53,987 bases of DNA from Oscillospiraceae bacterium (GCA_031265355.1 JAISCT010000033.1:1-53987); one strand, 5' to 3'. Numbered from the stretch's first letter, positions 42,607 to 52,926 are shown. Notes: generated by a model from the letters alone, not told the origin. Made by a program: numbers and translations.

Positions 42607-42636
42607 ATGGTTCAGGTATCAAAGGCCTCGCCCGCC
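42607..42636 (-). repeat. Interspersed repeat R1, copy c
   Basis: On the minus strand this is GGCGGGCGAGGCCTTTGATA then CCTGAACCAT, the core of copies a and b with few changes. It ends 41 bases before the yloU start codon, in the same orientation as that gene. The flanking inverted module of copy a is absent. Confidence 0.75.
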
Positions 42637-42662
42637 GCTGGCCGGCGGGTTGCTTCGCCGTC

Positions 42663-43304
42663 TCAGTCCAGGCTCTCCGCCAAGCGGGCGAGTTCCTCCC
42701 GGGCCGACAGCCCGTCGGAAAACAACGCGTCGGGCCGGTCGGAGAGGTATGCGTCGAGGCCCGCCTCCGTCATGGCCGCCAGCGTCTCTCGGGCCTGCGT
42801 GTGTCGCCGCGCCGCGACAAGCCGCTCTAACCGCCACAGCAGATCGAGCGCCCGCGTCCGGTTCTCCGCCTCCGCGGCGGCCGCTTCGGCGGCAGAGCGC
42901 TCCTCCGCCTGCCGCGCTGTCTGCGCCTCGGCGGCGGCCGTCAGGTCCGCCTGCGCACGGCGCAACGCCGCGGCCTCGTCCTCCAACGCGTCGATCCGCG
43001 CGGCGTCCCGCGCAGTCTGCGCGGCGAGGGTCTCGTTTTTTTCTCGCAGTTTTTCCATACTCTCAAGCGCCGACACGGAAAACTCCGCCTGCCGCTCCAC
43101 CTCGGCCCAACCCAGCTCACTCTGCCGCTGCATATGGGAGAGATAGGACAAAAATACGAAGAACAGCGCGGCGCCCATCAGGACTATCACATATTTGAAC
43201 AAAAAACGCGCGTTCCCGGGCGTCCGGGCCGGTGTCTCCGATTCGAGACCGCCCTCCGGGGTCGGCGGACACGGGAGCTTCACAATCTTCGAATCCGGTT
43301 TCAT
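42663..43304 (-). CDS. Single-pass membrane protein with coiled coil
   Basis: 213 residues. A Pro/Glu-rich cytoplasmic tail is followed by one hydrophobic segment (residues 36-55, YVIVLMGAALFFVFLSYL). Then comes a long Ala/Glu/Arg heptad region (about 70-165) predicted as coiled coil, and a short globular end (TEAGLDAYLSDRPDALFSDG). No family recognised. It lies 41 bases after parB and upstream of yloU-fakA on the same strand. A structural or scaffold role at the membrane is a guess. Confidence 0.75.
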   Translation of the reverse strand: MKPDSKIVKLPCPPTPEGGLESETPARTPGNARFLFKYVIVLMGAALFFVFLSYLSHMQRQSELGWAEVERQAEFSVSALESMEKLREKNETLAAQTARDAARIDALEDEAAALRRAQADLTAAAEAQTARQAEERSAAEAAAAEAENRTRALDLLWRLERLVAARRHTQARETLAAMTEAGLDAYLSDRPDALFSDGLSAREELARLAESLD

Positions 43305-43345
43305 GCCATCACACCTTCACCGGCCGGCCGCTGCCGGCCGTCGTC

Positions 43346-44206
43346 TCATTCGGATCGGATCAGTTGTTCCATTAGCGCGTCCAAGTCCTCCGGGCCGTAA
43401 AATTCGATCGTGAGCCGGCCCCTCTTCGGCCCCGCGGCGATGGAGACGCGGCGACCCAACCCTTCGGAGAGACGGCGCTCATGCTCCGCGAGGTAGTTTG
43501 GTTCGCGGGGGGCGGGCGATACCGCGGGTTCCGTCTGGAGCCGCCGGCAGAGCGCCTCGGTCTGGCGCACCGACAGCCCGTCGGAGACGACGCGCGCCGC
43601 GGTCCTCTCGATCAGCACCGCGCCGGGGAGCGGCAGCAGTGCGCGGGCGTGTCCGGCCGAGAGACGCCCTTCGATGAGGTGCGCGCGCACGGCCTCGGGC
43701 AGAGACAGCAGCCGAAGGCTGTTGGCCAGCGCCGGGCGGGAGCGACCCACCCGTTCGGCGGCCTCCTCCTGCGTCAGCCCGTATTCCTCCACCAGGGCGC
43801 GCAGTCCCTCGGCCTCTTCAATGGGATTTAGATCTTCGCGCTGGAGATTTTCGATCAACGCGATCTCGGCGGCTTTACGGTCGTCGGCGTCCACGATCAG
43901 CGCAGGGATCTCCGCGAGGCCCGCCAGCCGGGCCGCTCGCCAGCGGCGCTCGCCCGCGATGATCTGGTAGTAGCCGGTAGGCAGACGCCGCACGAGCAAC
44001 GGCTGCAGTACGCCGTGCGTGCGGATGCTCTCGGCCAAATCCTGGAGGCCCGTCTCGTCAAAGCGCCGGCGCGGCTGCGCCGTGTTTGGCTCCACCTCGG
44101 CCATGCGCAGCGTCACGCTGCCGCCCTCCCCGGCGCGCAGCGCGTCGCTGCCAAGCAGCGCGCCCAGCCCCCGGCCCAGTCCCGCATTTTTTGAAGCCAC
44201 GGCCAT
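43346..44206 (-). CDS. parB: ParB/Spo0J family partition protein
   Basis: 286 residues. The N-terminus KNAGLGRGLGALLG is typical of chromosomal ParB (the ParA-stimulating GRGLGALL). The CTP-binding ParB domain has PRRRFDETGLQDLAESIRTH, GVLQPLLVR and IAGERRWRAARLAGLAEIPA. The helix-turn-helix follows (GLTQEEAAERVGRSRPALAN), then LIEGRLSAGHARALL, and a C-terminal dimerisation region. ParB binds parS near the origin and loads SMC. No parA (soj) is adjacent in the window, so it is either the Spo0J or the Noc-type paralog. RBS and ATG are standard. Confidence 0.92.
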   Translation of the reverse strand: MAVASKNAGLGRGLGALLGSDALRAGEGGSVTLRMAEVEPNTAQPRRRFDETGLQDLAESIRTHGVLQPLLVRRLPTGYYQIIAGERRWRAARLAGLAEIPALIVDADDRKAAEIALIENLQREDLNPIEEAEGLRALVEEYGLTQEEAAERVGRSRPALANSLRLLSLPEAVRAHLIEGRLSAGHARALLPLPGAVLIERTAARVVSDGLSVRQTEALCRRLQTEPAVSPAPREPNYLAEHERRLSEGLGRRVSIAAGPKRGRLTIEFYGPEDLDALMEQLIRSE

Positions 44207-44280
44207 ATCTCCCTTCGGGTGTCACGGGGTCCTGCGGACCCGCCGTGCAGGGGCGGCGCGGCGCCGCCCGCGGTGGGGTG

Positions 44281-46215
44281 TCACGGGGCCGCGCGGGCCC
44301 GCCTCTCGGATGGTTCGGCCAGCAGCAGACGCCCTTGCAGGGGGCCCATAGCCGGCGAGACGACGCCATCCCGCGCCGCAAAGATCTCGCCGCTCAGCAG
44401 ATCGCGGGCGGCGGCTTTTGGCCAGGGCAGAGCGCAGGCGCAGGCCTCCTCGGCCCGGTTTGTCACCGCCGCCAGATACATCCCCGCCGCGGTGCGCGCG
44501 AAAGCCAGCAGCGGCCCTTCGGCCCGCAGGTAAGAGAGTACCCCGCACTGCAGCGCCTCGTAGCGGCGCCGGTACGCGCCGAGCGCCGTGTACCATGCGG
44601 TGAGGGATGCATCCTCCCGCCCCCAGGGGAACCCCCGGCGGTTGAAGGGGTCCTCGAACCCCTCCATCCCGGCCTCATCTCCGTAGTAGACGCAGGGGGA
44701 ACCCGGAAAGGCGTACTGGATGAGAGATGCCAGTTTGAGACGCGCGCGTGCGCGTGCGTGCGCCTCGGGCGGCAGCGCATACGCGGCGCGCTCTTCGCGC
44801 GGCTGGCCATACAGACGCTCGTCCACACCGAGGACCGTCAGCGCGCGGGGGGTATCGTGCGTGCCGACAATGTTCATCAGGCTGTAAAAGACCGGCGCCG
44901 GATAATTCTCGCGCAGCGTCTCCATCTCGTACCGAAAATGCGCCGCGTCCCCGCCGAGCAGGTACCCCAGCAGCGCGTTGCGGAAGGGATAGTTCATTAC
45001 GCCGTCCAGTTCGTGCCCCAGCAGGTAGCGGCGGCGCACGCCGTAGGCAATCTTCTGGGAGGCGTCCTCCCAGACCTCACCGATGATGACGGCGTCCGGC
45101 GCCTCCGCCCGCACCGCGGCGCGCAGACGGACCAGAAAGTCGTCGGGCAGTTCGTCGGCCACGTCCAGCCGCCAGGCCGAGGCGCCCGCCCGCAGCCAGC
45201 GGCGGATTACGCTGTCTTCGTCGTCAATGATGTACTTGAGATAACCGGGGTCCGACTCGTTTACCTGCGGCAGCGTGTAGATGCCCCACCAGGAGGCGTA
45301 ACGGTGCGGCCACTCCTGGAAGTCGTACCAGCTGTAGTAGAGGGAATCCTTCGACTGGTAGGCGCCGGTCTCGTCGTAGGTCCCGCGCCCGTTGAAGTAA
45401 CGGGAGTCAAAACCCGTGTGATTGAATACGCCGTCGAGCATCACGCGCATGCCCAGTGCCCGTGCCGCGCGGCACAGTGCCGAAAACGCCTCCTCAGACC
45501 CAAACATGGGGTCGACGCGCTTATAATCGGCCGCGTCGTAGCGGTGGTTCGAGGCGGCCTCGAAAATAGGGCTGAAGTACAGTGTCGTGACGCCGAGAGA
45601 GGCGAGGTAGGGCAATTTTTCCTGTACGCCCGCCAGCGAGCCGCCGAAGAAGTCCCGGTTGTGAATCTCTCCGTGTTCGTCCGGCTGGAAATCTGGCACG
45701 TCGTCCCAGTCCTCATGCACCGTGCGCCGGCCCACAAGGCCGACCGGGTCGGGGACGGCGACGCGGCGGAAGCGGTCGGGGAAAATGTGATAGGTGACCC
45801 CGCGCCCGTACCAGTCGGGTACGGAGAGCGCCTCGTCATATACAGTGAGTTGAAATGGAGGCAAAATCTCCTCTGAGGATATACCCTTGCCGTCCATTGC
45901 CTCGATGTTTACACCGATGTAGAGGTCAGGCCGATCGAAGCGCTCCACGCGAAAGTGGTACCACACGGGGCCCAGCCGCCCTCCGGTCGGCAGCACGGCG
46001 CGGTAGACGTCTTCATCCCTGTCCAGCCCACACCAGTCCATCCGGGTCTCCGTTTTTTCCTGGTCGAACTCAAAAGAGGCGCACAGAAAGGCGTGGGAGA
46101 CGGCCTGTGCGCGGGGCACACGGATGGAGAAGGAGACGTCCGTCCCGGCGGTCACCGCGCCGAAGGGGTTTTTGTAAGCACTGTCGCGGGCGTCGTAGAA
46201 AGACATGAGAGACAC
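44281..46215 (-). CDS. GH13 alpha-amylase (neopullulanase/cyclomaltodextrinase type)
   Basis: I choose GTG at 46215, 6 bases after AAAGGGGGG; an ATG follows 9 bases later. About 644 residues, without signal peptide, so cytosolic. An N-terminal starch-binding-like beta domain (AGTDVSFSIRVPRAQAVSHA) is followed by the GH13 barrel. The barrel has DGVFNHTGFDSRY, SAWRLDVADELPDDF (nucleophile Asp), VIIGEVWEDAS (acid/base Glu) and NIVGTHDTPRAL (third Asp). YHIFPDRFRR opens the barrel, as in cyclomaltodextrinase-type enzymes. It degrades intracellular maltooligosaccharides or cyclodextrins. It lies between metG and parB on the same strand. Confidence 0.92.
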   Translation of the reverse strand: MSLMSFYDARDSAYKNPFGAVTAGTDVSFSIRVPRAQAVSHAFLCASFEFDQEKTETRMDWCGLDRDEDVYRAVLPTGGRLGPVWYHFRVERFDRPDLYIGVNIEAMDGKGISSEEILPPFQLTVYDEALSVPDWYGRGVTYHIFPDRFRRVAVPDPVGLVGRRTVHEDWDDVPDFQPDEHGEIHNRDFFGGSLAGVQEKLPYLASLGVTTLYFSPIFEAASNHRYDAADYKRVDPMFGSEEAFSALCRAARALGMRVMLDGVFNHTGFDSRYFNGRGTYDETGAYQSKDSLYYSWYDFQEWPHRYASWWGIYTLPQVNESDPGYLKYIIDDEDSVIRRWLRAGASAWRLDVADELPDDFLVRLRAAVRAEAPDAVIIGEVWEDASQKIAYGVRRRYLLGHELDGVMNYPFRNALLGYLLGGDAAHFRYEMETLRENYPAPVFYSLMNIVGTHDTPRALTVLGVDERLYGQPREERAAYALPPEAHARARARLKLASLIQYAFPGSPCVYYGDEAGMEGFEDPFNRRGFPWGREDASLTAWYTALGAYRRRYEALQCGVLSYLRAEGPLLAFARTAAGMYLAAVTNRAEEACACALPWPKAAARDLLSGEIFAARDGVVSPAMGPLQGRLLLAEPSERRARAAP

Positions 46216-46301
46216 GCGAACCCCCCTTTGTTTTGCAAGGGAAATATTGTAAATTTTTGACACATGACGCGTTCAGAGTGCACAAGGCGGGGAAGCGGCC
46301 G

Positions 46302-48227
46302 TCAGCGCACCTTGGCGCCCGGGGCTAGGCCGTCGGGCGCGAACAGCACGAAGACTTCGTCGTCGTGATTTTCCCCGCAGAGGATCATGCCCTGGCTGAG
46401 GACGCCGCGCAGTTTGACGGGCTTCAGGTTCGCCACCAACAGCACGCGGCGGCCAATCAGGTCCTCAGGGGCGTACCACCGCGCGATGCCGCTCACGACC
46501 TGCCGCGGGTTTCCGCCGTCGAGGGCGCCCGTGTCCAGTTCGAGGCGAAGCAGCTTGTCGGACTTTGGCACCGGTTCACAGGCCGTCACGAGGGCGACTC
46601 GGACGTCCGTGCGGAAAAACTCGTCAATCGAAATCTCCGCGGACGGCGCGTCTACGTTTGCTGTTTTTTCTGTTTTTGTCGGAGCGGACACGGCGGAGGT
46701 CTCGGCCTGCGGAGCGGGTGCCGCAGGCGGCCCGTCGGGCCGCAGACGGGGGAAGAGAGCCGGGCCTTTCCGAACGAGGCCGGTCTCGGCGCCGATCTGT
46801 GCCCGCAGCGCCTGCGCGCTGCGGGGCATGATGGGATCGAGCAGGGGCGCGAGCCTCAGCAGCACGGTGCGCAGCGTGTGCAGCACGGCGGCCAGACGGG
46901 GGCGGTTCGCCTCGCTGCGGCCCAGCACCCAGGGCTCGGTCTCGTCGATGTATTTGTTGGCCCGCCCGATGAGGCGCCACAGATCGGCGAGCGCCGCGGC
47001 GGTCTGCAGGGCGTCCATCGCCGTGCAGTAGCGCCGTGTGATCTCCTCGGTCAGCGCCAGGACCTCGTCGTCCAGCGGCGCGTGAACCCGCGCCTCCGGC
47101 AGGCGCCCGTCGAAGTACTTTTCAATCATCGCCACCGTGCGGGAGAGCAGGTTGCCGAGATCGTTCGCGAGGTCGGCGTTGATGCGCGCGATAAGCTGGG
47201 TGCGGGTCAGTATGCCGTCGGTGGCGAAGGGCATCTCCCGCAGCAGATAGTAACGCACGGCGTCCACGCCGAATTCGCCTACCAAGTCCTCGGCGTAGAT
47301 CACGTTGCCGAGGGATTTGGACATCTTGTCGGCGCCGGAGAGCAGCCACGGGTGGCCGAACACCTGCCGGGGCAGCGGCAGATCCAGTGCCATCAGCAGG
47401 ATGGGCCAGTAGATCGTATGGAAGCGCAAGATGTCCTTGCCGATGATATGCACGTCGGCCGGCCAGTATTTTAAAAAGGCTTCGGAGGGCCCGTCCGGGT
47501 CGTAACCCAACGCCGTGATGTAGTTCGACAGCGCGTCGATCCACACATAGACGATGTGCCCCGGGTCAAAGTCCACCGGGATACCCCAGGTGAAGGAGGT
47601 GCGCGATACGCACAGATCCTGGAGTCCGGGGTCCAGAAAATTTTTGATCATCTCGTTTTTGCGCGACTCCGGCTGGATGAACGCGGGGTGGGCGTCGATG
47701 TGCGCCCGCAGCCGGTCGGCGTATTTGGACAGACGGAAAAAGTACGCATCCTCGGAGGCGGGCTCGACGGCGGCGCCGCACTGCGGACAGACGCCCTGGG
47801 CGTCCGAGACCTGCGTCTCGGTGTAAAAAGCCTCGCAGGAAAGGCAATAGAGACCCTCGTAGGCCCCCTTATAGATATCGCCCTGTTCATAGAGGCGTTT
47901 GAATTCCTTTTGTACGATCTGCTTGTGCGCAGGGTCCGTCGTCCGAATGAACTGGTCGTAGCTCACATCCATCAGGTCCCAAATGCGGCGCACCTCGGCC
48001 GCGATGTGGTCGACGTGCGCCTGCGGCGTACGTCCGTCGGCCTCCGCCTGTTTTTGGATCTTCTGCCCGTGCTCGTCCGTGCCGGTGAGAAAATATACGT
48101 CGTAGCCGCGCATACGCTTGTACCGCGCGATGGCGTCGGTGAACACGGCCTCGTAAGTGTTCCCGATGTGCGGGACCCGCGAGGTGTAAGCGATGGCCGT
48201 CGTAATATAATAGGGGCGAGCGCTCAT
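46302..48227 (-). CDS. metG: Methionine--tRNA ligase
   Basis: ATG with GGGAGGAAAC upstream; 641 residues. The class I signature is SRVPHIGNTYEAV, where HIGH reads HIGN, and the KMSKS loop is DKMSKSLGNVIYAED. The zinc knuckle is CLSCEAFYTE with CPQCGAAVEP. A C-terminal tRNA-binding EMAP-like domain (ISIDEFFRTDVRVALVTACE) is separated by a Pro/Ala-rich linker. It charges tRNA-Met for initiation and elongation. First gene of the minus-strand run; divergent from groESL. Confidence 0.97.
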   Translation of the reverse strand: MSARPYYITTAIAYTSRVPHIGNTYEAVFTDAIARYKRMRGYDVYFLTGTDEHGQKIQKQAEADGRTPQAHVDHIAAEVRRIWDLMDVSYDQFIRTTDPAHKQIVQKEFKRLYEQGDIYKGAYEGLYCLSCEAFYTETQVSDAQGVCPQCGAAVEPASEDAYFFRLSKYADRLRAHIDAHPAFIQPESRKNEMIKNFLDPGLQDLCVSRTSFTWGIPVDFDPGHIVYVWIDALSNYITALGYDPDGPSEAFLKYWPADVHIIGKDILRFHTIYWPILLMALDLPLPRQVFGHPWLLSGADKMSKSLGNVIYAEDLVGEFGVDAVRYYLLREMPFATDGILTRTQLIARINADLANDLGNLLSRTVAMIEKYFDGRLPEARVHAPLDDEVLALTEEITRRYCTAMDALQTAAALADLWRLIGRANKYIDETEPWVLGRSEANRPRLAAVLHTLRTVLLRLAPLLDPIMPRSAQALRAQIGAETGLVRKGPALFPRLRPDGPPAAPAPQAETSAVSAPTKTEKTANVDAPSAEISIDEFFRTDVRVALVTACEPVPKSDKLLRLELDTGALDGGNPRQVVSGIARWYAPEDLIGRRVLLVANLKPVKLRGVLSQGMILCGENHDDEVFVLFAPDGLAPGAKVR

Positions 48228-48462
48228 GACAGTTTCCTCCCAACCCAGGCCGGACACCAAAAAAGGCCACAAATATGTTTTAGTATATCATTCTGACCGG
48301 GTGAAATGCAATAGCCTCCCGCACTCGACGCAGTATTGGCAACTGATTTTTTAAAATATGAGAAAACAAGAGCAAAACGAAGATGTTAAAAGTGAGAACA
48401 AGGAAATCGGACACAAAGCATGATTTCGCGAGAAAACGGCGGTTTTTTCGCACCGCCAAGGA

Positions 48463-48491
48463 TTGCATAATCAAAACCGAGTCGATATGAT
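48463..48491 (+). promoter_or_regulatory. Sigma-A promoter of groESL
   Basis: TTGCAT and TATGAT with exactly 17 bases between, immediately upstream of the CIRCE operator. Confidence 0.75.
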
Positions 48492-48501
48492 AAGTAATGG
48501 C

Positions 48502-50520
<2,019 letters not shown>

Positions 50521-50590
50521 AGTAAAGCAGGTGTAGGGGACGCTGCCCACAGCGTCCCGCCGTCCCCCACACACACAGGGTTCAACAGAA

Positions 50591-50632
50591 AGCCGGGTTG
50601 CGGACATCACATCCGCAACCCGGCTCTTTTGC
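50591..50632 (+). terminator. Terminator of groESL
   Basis: AGCCGGGTTGCGGA and TCCGCAACCCGGCT pair perfectly over 14 bases and lead into CTTTTG. Confidence 0.9.
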
Positions 50633-50698
50633 TGTCCACAATCCCCGCTGATTGCATCCAGCCCAGCCCGGCGCGGTAAAGCGAGATAGGCGCCATAC

Positions 50699-50747
50699 TT
50701 GATTTTTTCCGACATTCGGCATATACTATTGAGTAGGAAAGTCGGAA
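50699..50747 (+). promoter_or_regulatory. Promoter and candidate operator of the AbrB-type antitoxin
   Basis: TTGATT and TATACT are 17 bases apart (50699-50727). The inverted repeat TTCCGAC (50707-50713) and GTCGGAA (50741-50747) brackets the -10 box, as expected for autoregulation by an AbrB-fold antitoxin. Confidence 0.65.
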
Positions 50748-50772
50748 TATCAGAAAACAAGGAGATGAACGT

Positions 50773-51033
50773 ATGTTAGCGGAACTGCGCGCGAAGTCGC
50801 AGATTACCATACCCAAAGAAATCGTTGATCGGCTTGGAATCGCGGAGGGCGACAAGCTGGAGGTGACCGAGAAGGACGGCGCGATTTGCCTGATGCCCGT
50901 CGTCGTGTACCCCAAAAAGTATCTTGACGAGCTCCGCGGGGAAATCCAAGACGCGAAGGCGAAGATCGCGGCGGGAGAGCGTCCCGCGTTTGACAGCGTG
51001 GACGCTCTATTTAGCAAACTGGAGGGCCATTGA
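50773..51033 (+). CDS. AbrB/MazE-type antitoxin
   Basis: 86 residues; AAGGAG precedes the ATG. The N-terminal 45 residues are a SpoVT-AbrB swapped-hairpin DNA-binding domain (LRAKSQITIPKEIVDRLGIA, EGDKLEVTEKDGAICLMPVV). The C-terminal helix (KKYLDELRGEIQDAKAKIAA) would bind the partner toxin. It overlaps the next gene by one base, the usual toxin-antitoxin layout, but that toxin is truncated. Confidence 0.85.
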   Translation: MLAELRAKSQITIPKEIVDRLGIAEGDKLEVTEKDGAICLMPVVVYPKKYLDELRGEIQDAKAKIAAGERPAFDSVDALFSKLEGH

Positions 51034-51140
51034 TGGCCTATCAGCTTACGTTTACCGAGCGGTTTCAGAAGCATTTCAAGACTTTGACAGAACAGGAAAA
51101 GCGGCAGCTGCGGCGAAAATTGGAACTGAACAAAAGGAGA
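51033..51140 (+). pseudogene. Truncated RelE/ParE-type toxin
   Basis: The start MAYQLTFTERFQKHFKTLTE, then QEKRQLRRKL, is a typical RelE/ParE N-terminus. After about 36 codons the frame runs into the palindromic terminator of the opposite gene and then antisense to it, so the catalytic C-terminal half is missing. The frame stays open to 51347, but that part mirrors the minus-strand secreted protein and is not toxin-like. Confidence 0.75.
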
Positions 51141-51162
51141 CGCGTCGCGCCTCCTTTTGTTC
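51128..51162. terminator. Palindromic terminator at the toxin truncation point
   Basis: GAACAAAAGGAG and CTCCTTTTGTTC pair perfectly over 12 bases around an 11-base loop. On the minus strand the arm ends in CTTTTGTTC after the secreted-protein gene, making it that operon's terminator. Confidence 0.7.
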
Positions 51163-51205
51163 TCATCTATTACATTTGGTGTAACAGGCGTCGTCAGGCG
51201 TACTG

Positions 51206-51670
51206 TCAGCTGATCGTTCCGCTGGCGCTGCACGTCAGCGGGATATTCACGGAGGCAGATGTGACCAAGATAGACCCAAGCCATTTCTTCAGTGTGGCTG
51301 TAACGCGCGCGGTTGCGCCTGTCGTCGAAAGGCTTTGGTTCTCGTAGGTCCAGCTGCTGGCGACCCAATGACTGGCGGACGCACTGACAACCCAGGCGGA
51401 CGAACCGTCATATCCGAACGTGGCGTTCAGCGTAACGGTGGCGATGGTGGTGCCGTTGTCCTTGTACGTGGATTCACGTGTGGCGCTTTTGGTGCTGCTT
51501 CTCAGGAGAGAATTGTGGACCGTTGTGGTGGTTTCAACTGTGATGCCATCGCCCAGATATTCAATATCCGTTGTTTGAGCATCCCCGGGCTCGGCGGCAT
51601 AACTGAACACTGACACGGACATAAGGCACAACATAGCGAGGCAGCAGGCAAGAACTTTGACTTTTTTCAT
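51206..51670 (-). CDS. Small secreted protein with SASASH motif
   Basis: I choose the ATG at 51670, about 7 bases after GAAAGGAG; 154 residues. Signal peptide KVLACCLAMLCLMSVSVFSYA, then a mature part of about 130 residues rich in Thr, Ser, Ala and Val, predicted all-beta. It has VTLNATFGYDGSSAWVVSAS, then ASHW, and ends in LTCSASGTIS. Only one Cys is in the mature part. It is the third gene of the padR-DUF6120 operon. The SASASH motif recurs in the secreted protein at 53328 on the other arm of the locus. The function is unknown; a peptide-like effector or envelope-associated protein is possible. Confidence 0.8.
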   Translation of the reverse strand: MKKVKVLACCLAMLCLMSVSVFSYAAEPGDAQTTDIEYLGDGITVETTTTVHNSLLRSSTKSATRESTYKDNGTTIATVTLNATFGYDGSSAWVVSASASHWVASSWTYENQSLSTTGATARVTATLKKWLGSILVTSASVNIPLTCSASGTIS

Positions 51671-51691
51671 TGGATTATCTCCTTTCAAAAT

Positions 51692-52060
51692 TTAGTAAAG
51701 GTAGGTGACGATCTCTTGGGTCAGCTCGATCTCAGATTGTGCTTTTGTTATGTAATAAATGAGTATGCCAAGAAAGATAATAATCGCAACAGGCAAGACA
51801 ACAACAAGTATTTTGCAGATACTTCTCATTCGTTTGCTGTGCTGTATTTCCGCAGGATCTAATGTTTCCATAAAAGTCTCCGACAGCACCACCGGGTCGC
51901 CCAAGAGCGCAGAGAGCTCTTCAACAGTGGCATCCGGCTTGTCGATCAAAAAATCTGCTACAAACGCATCCGACTCTTTGATAAAGCGTGTTTTGGAAGC
52001 ATGGGAACATATCAGCGTCTTTCGCAATGTCTTGTAGTAGCGGTTCAGCGCTTTGGTCAT
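51692..52060 (-). CDS. DUF6120-like single-pass membrane protein
   Basis: 122 residues; ATG overlaps the padR stop (ATGA). The N-terminal 80 residues are a helical domain (LNRYYKTLRKTLICSHASKT, ATVEELSALLGDPVVLSETF) of the kind seen in DUF1700/DUF6120 proteins encoded next to PadR regulators. One transmembrane segment at about 83-106 (ICKILVVVLPVAIIIFLGIL) follows, with a short outside tail. It probably works with PadR at the membrane or senses the secreted product. Family assignment is tentative. Confidence 0.75.
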   Translation of the reverse strand: MTKALNRYYKTLRKTLICSHASKTRFIKESDAFVADFLIDKPDATVEELSALLGDPVVLSETFMETLDPAEIQHSKRMRSICKILVVVLPVAIIIFLGILIYYITKAQSEIELTQEIVTYLY

Positions 52061-52524
52061 TTTCGATCTTCTCCCTCCAAATTTGCCAAATCCAGAGTTT
52101 CCCGTGCGAGAATGTTGTCGATCACATCCGTCACAGTTCTATATTCTGCGACCAATTGTTCAAAGTATACTCTGCCTTCCGCTGTGATGGAAAAGTACAC
52201 ACGCAATCTGTTGTCCTCAGAGATGGTCTTGTTTGCTTCAAAGATATAATGAAATTTTTGTAATCTGTACACAGCTTGGTAGAGGGTGTTGAAGGTAAGA
52301 ACACCGCCGCTGATTTGTTCAATCAGGTTCATCATCTCATACGTGTACATGGGCTTAAAACGCAACACAAACAACACCAGCATCTCTGTCGTTGCTTTTT
52401 TGAGCAAGTCCTTGATACTGGCGGACGTTCCACTCCTGTTGGAGGTGGTGTCTTGCGTCTTGTCCACAAGAATCGCCTCGTATTGTAAATTTTCTTCCAC
52501 TATGCCCTCGTACATAGGTTCCAC
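52057..52524 (-). CDS. PadR family transcriptional regulator
   Basis: 155 residues from the ATG at 52524, with a weak ribosome site; an internal start is possible because the first 35 residues are not conserved. The winged helix starts at LLKKATTEMLVLFVLRFKPM, continues with YTYEMMNLIEQISGGVLTFN and TLYQAVYRLQKFHYI (recognition helix), and has the wing RLRVYFSITAEGRVYFEQLV. PadR regulators are usually autorepressors induced by a small molecule or envelope stress. A palindrome lies between divergent promoters just upstream. Confidence 0.9.
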   Translation of the reverse strand: MEPMYEGIVEENLQYEAILVDKTQDTTSNRSGTSASIKDLLKKATTEMLVLFVLRFKPMYTYEMMNLIEQISGGVLTFNTLYQAVYRLQKFHYIFEANKTISEDNRLRVYFSITAEGRVYFEQLVAEYRTVTDVIDNILARETLDLANLEGEDRK

Positions 52525-52625
52525 GTTGCACAGTGTCTCCCAGTTTTTTCCATAAATTTGGTAAGTCGTCCTTGCCGCCCACGGCCAGCCCGCTGTCTCG
52601 GGACAGTGTTTCTTGGTTTGAGGAG

Positions 52626-52655
52626 ATCATATTCAGAAAAAATGCACCTTGTCAA
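52626..52655 (-). promoter_or_regulatory. Minus-strand promoter for the padR operon
   Basis: Read on the minus strand, TTGACA and TATGAT are separated by 18 bases. It lies about 100 bases before the padR start. Confidence 0.6.
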
Positions 52656-52683
52656 CTATAATTGTTATTGACAATTATAAGTT
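52654..52683. promoter_or_regulatory. Palindrome between divergent promoters, candidate PadR operator
   Basis: ATAATTGT (52658-52665) and ACAATTAT (52671-52678) are perfect inverted repeats 5 bases apart, extended outward by AACT and AAGTT. The palindrome touches the -35 boxes of both the minus-strand promoter and plus-strand promoter P1. Confidence 0.65.
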
Positions 52684-52696
52684 CTGGGTGTATTAT
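52668..52696 (+). promoter_or_regulatory. Plus-strand promoter P1
   Basis: TTGACA and TATTAT with 17 bases between. No gene follows before P2; the 200 bases between are AT-rich and hold only short unsupported frames. Confidence 0.65.
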
Positions 52697-52897
52697 AAAT
52701 TTCGATTGGGATCTGTAGCTGTGTGCAAGCGGTGTGAGAAGGGAGATGTTTAGCGGCAAATAAAGAATATTTTGTATAAAATATTACCATAAAATGTGCA
52801 TTCTTTAAGTGTTGTGCTCAATCTGCTTCTTTCTGATAATATCATTGAGGTCAAAAATATTGAAGAAAAAATATAAGACAAAAAATGAAATTTGCTA

Positions 52898-52926
52898 TTG
52901 ACAAGTATAAGATCTTGGTGTATTAT
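52898..52926 (+). promoter_or_regulatory. Plus-strand promoter P2, duplicate of P1
   Basis: TTGACA and TATTAT with 17 bases between. About 45 bases around it match P1 closely (CTATTGACAAGTATAAGAT, then GGTGTATTATGGATTTCGA), but the palindrome of P1 is missing on its left side. It drives the genes at 53063, 53328 and 53793. Confidence 0.7.

Noticed and set aside
44086..45876. 596-codon plus-strand frame opposite the amylase
   Set aside because: Antisense shadow; GH13 catalytic motifs are on the minus strand.
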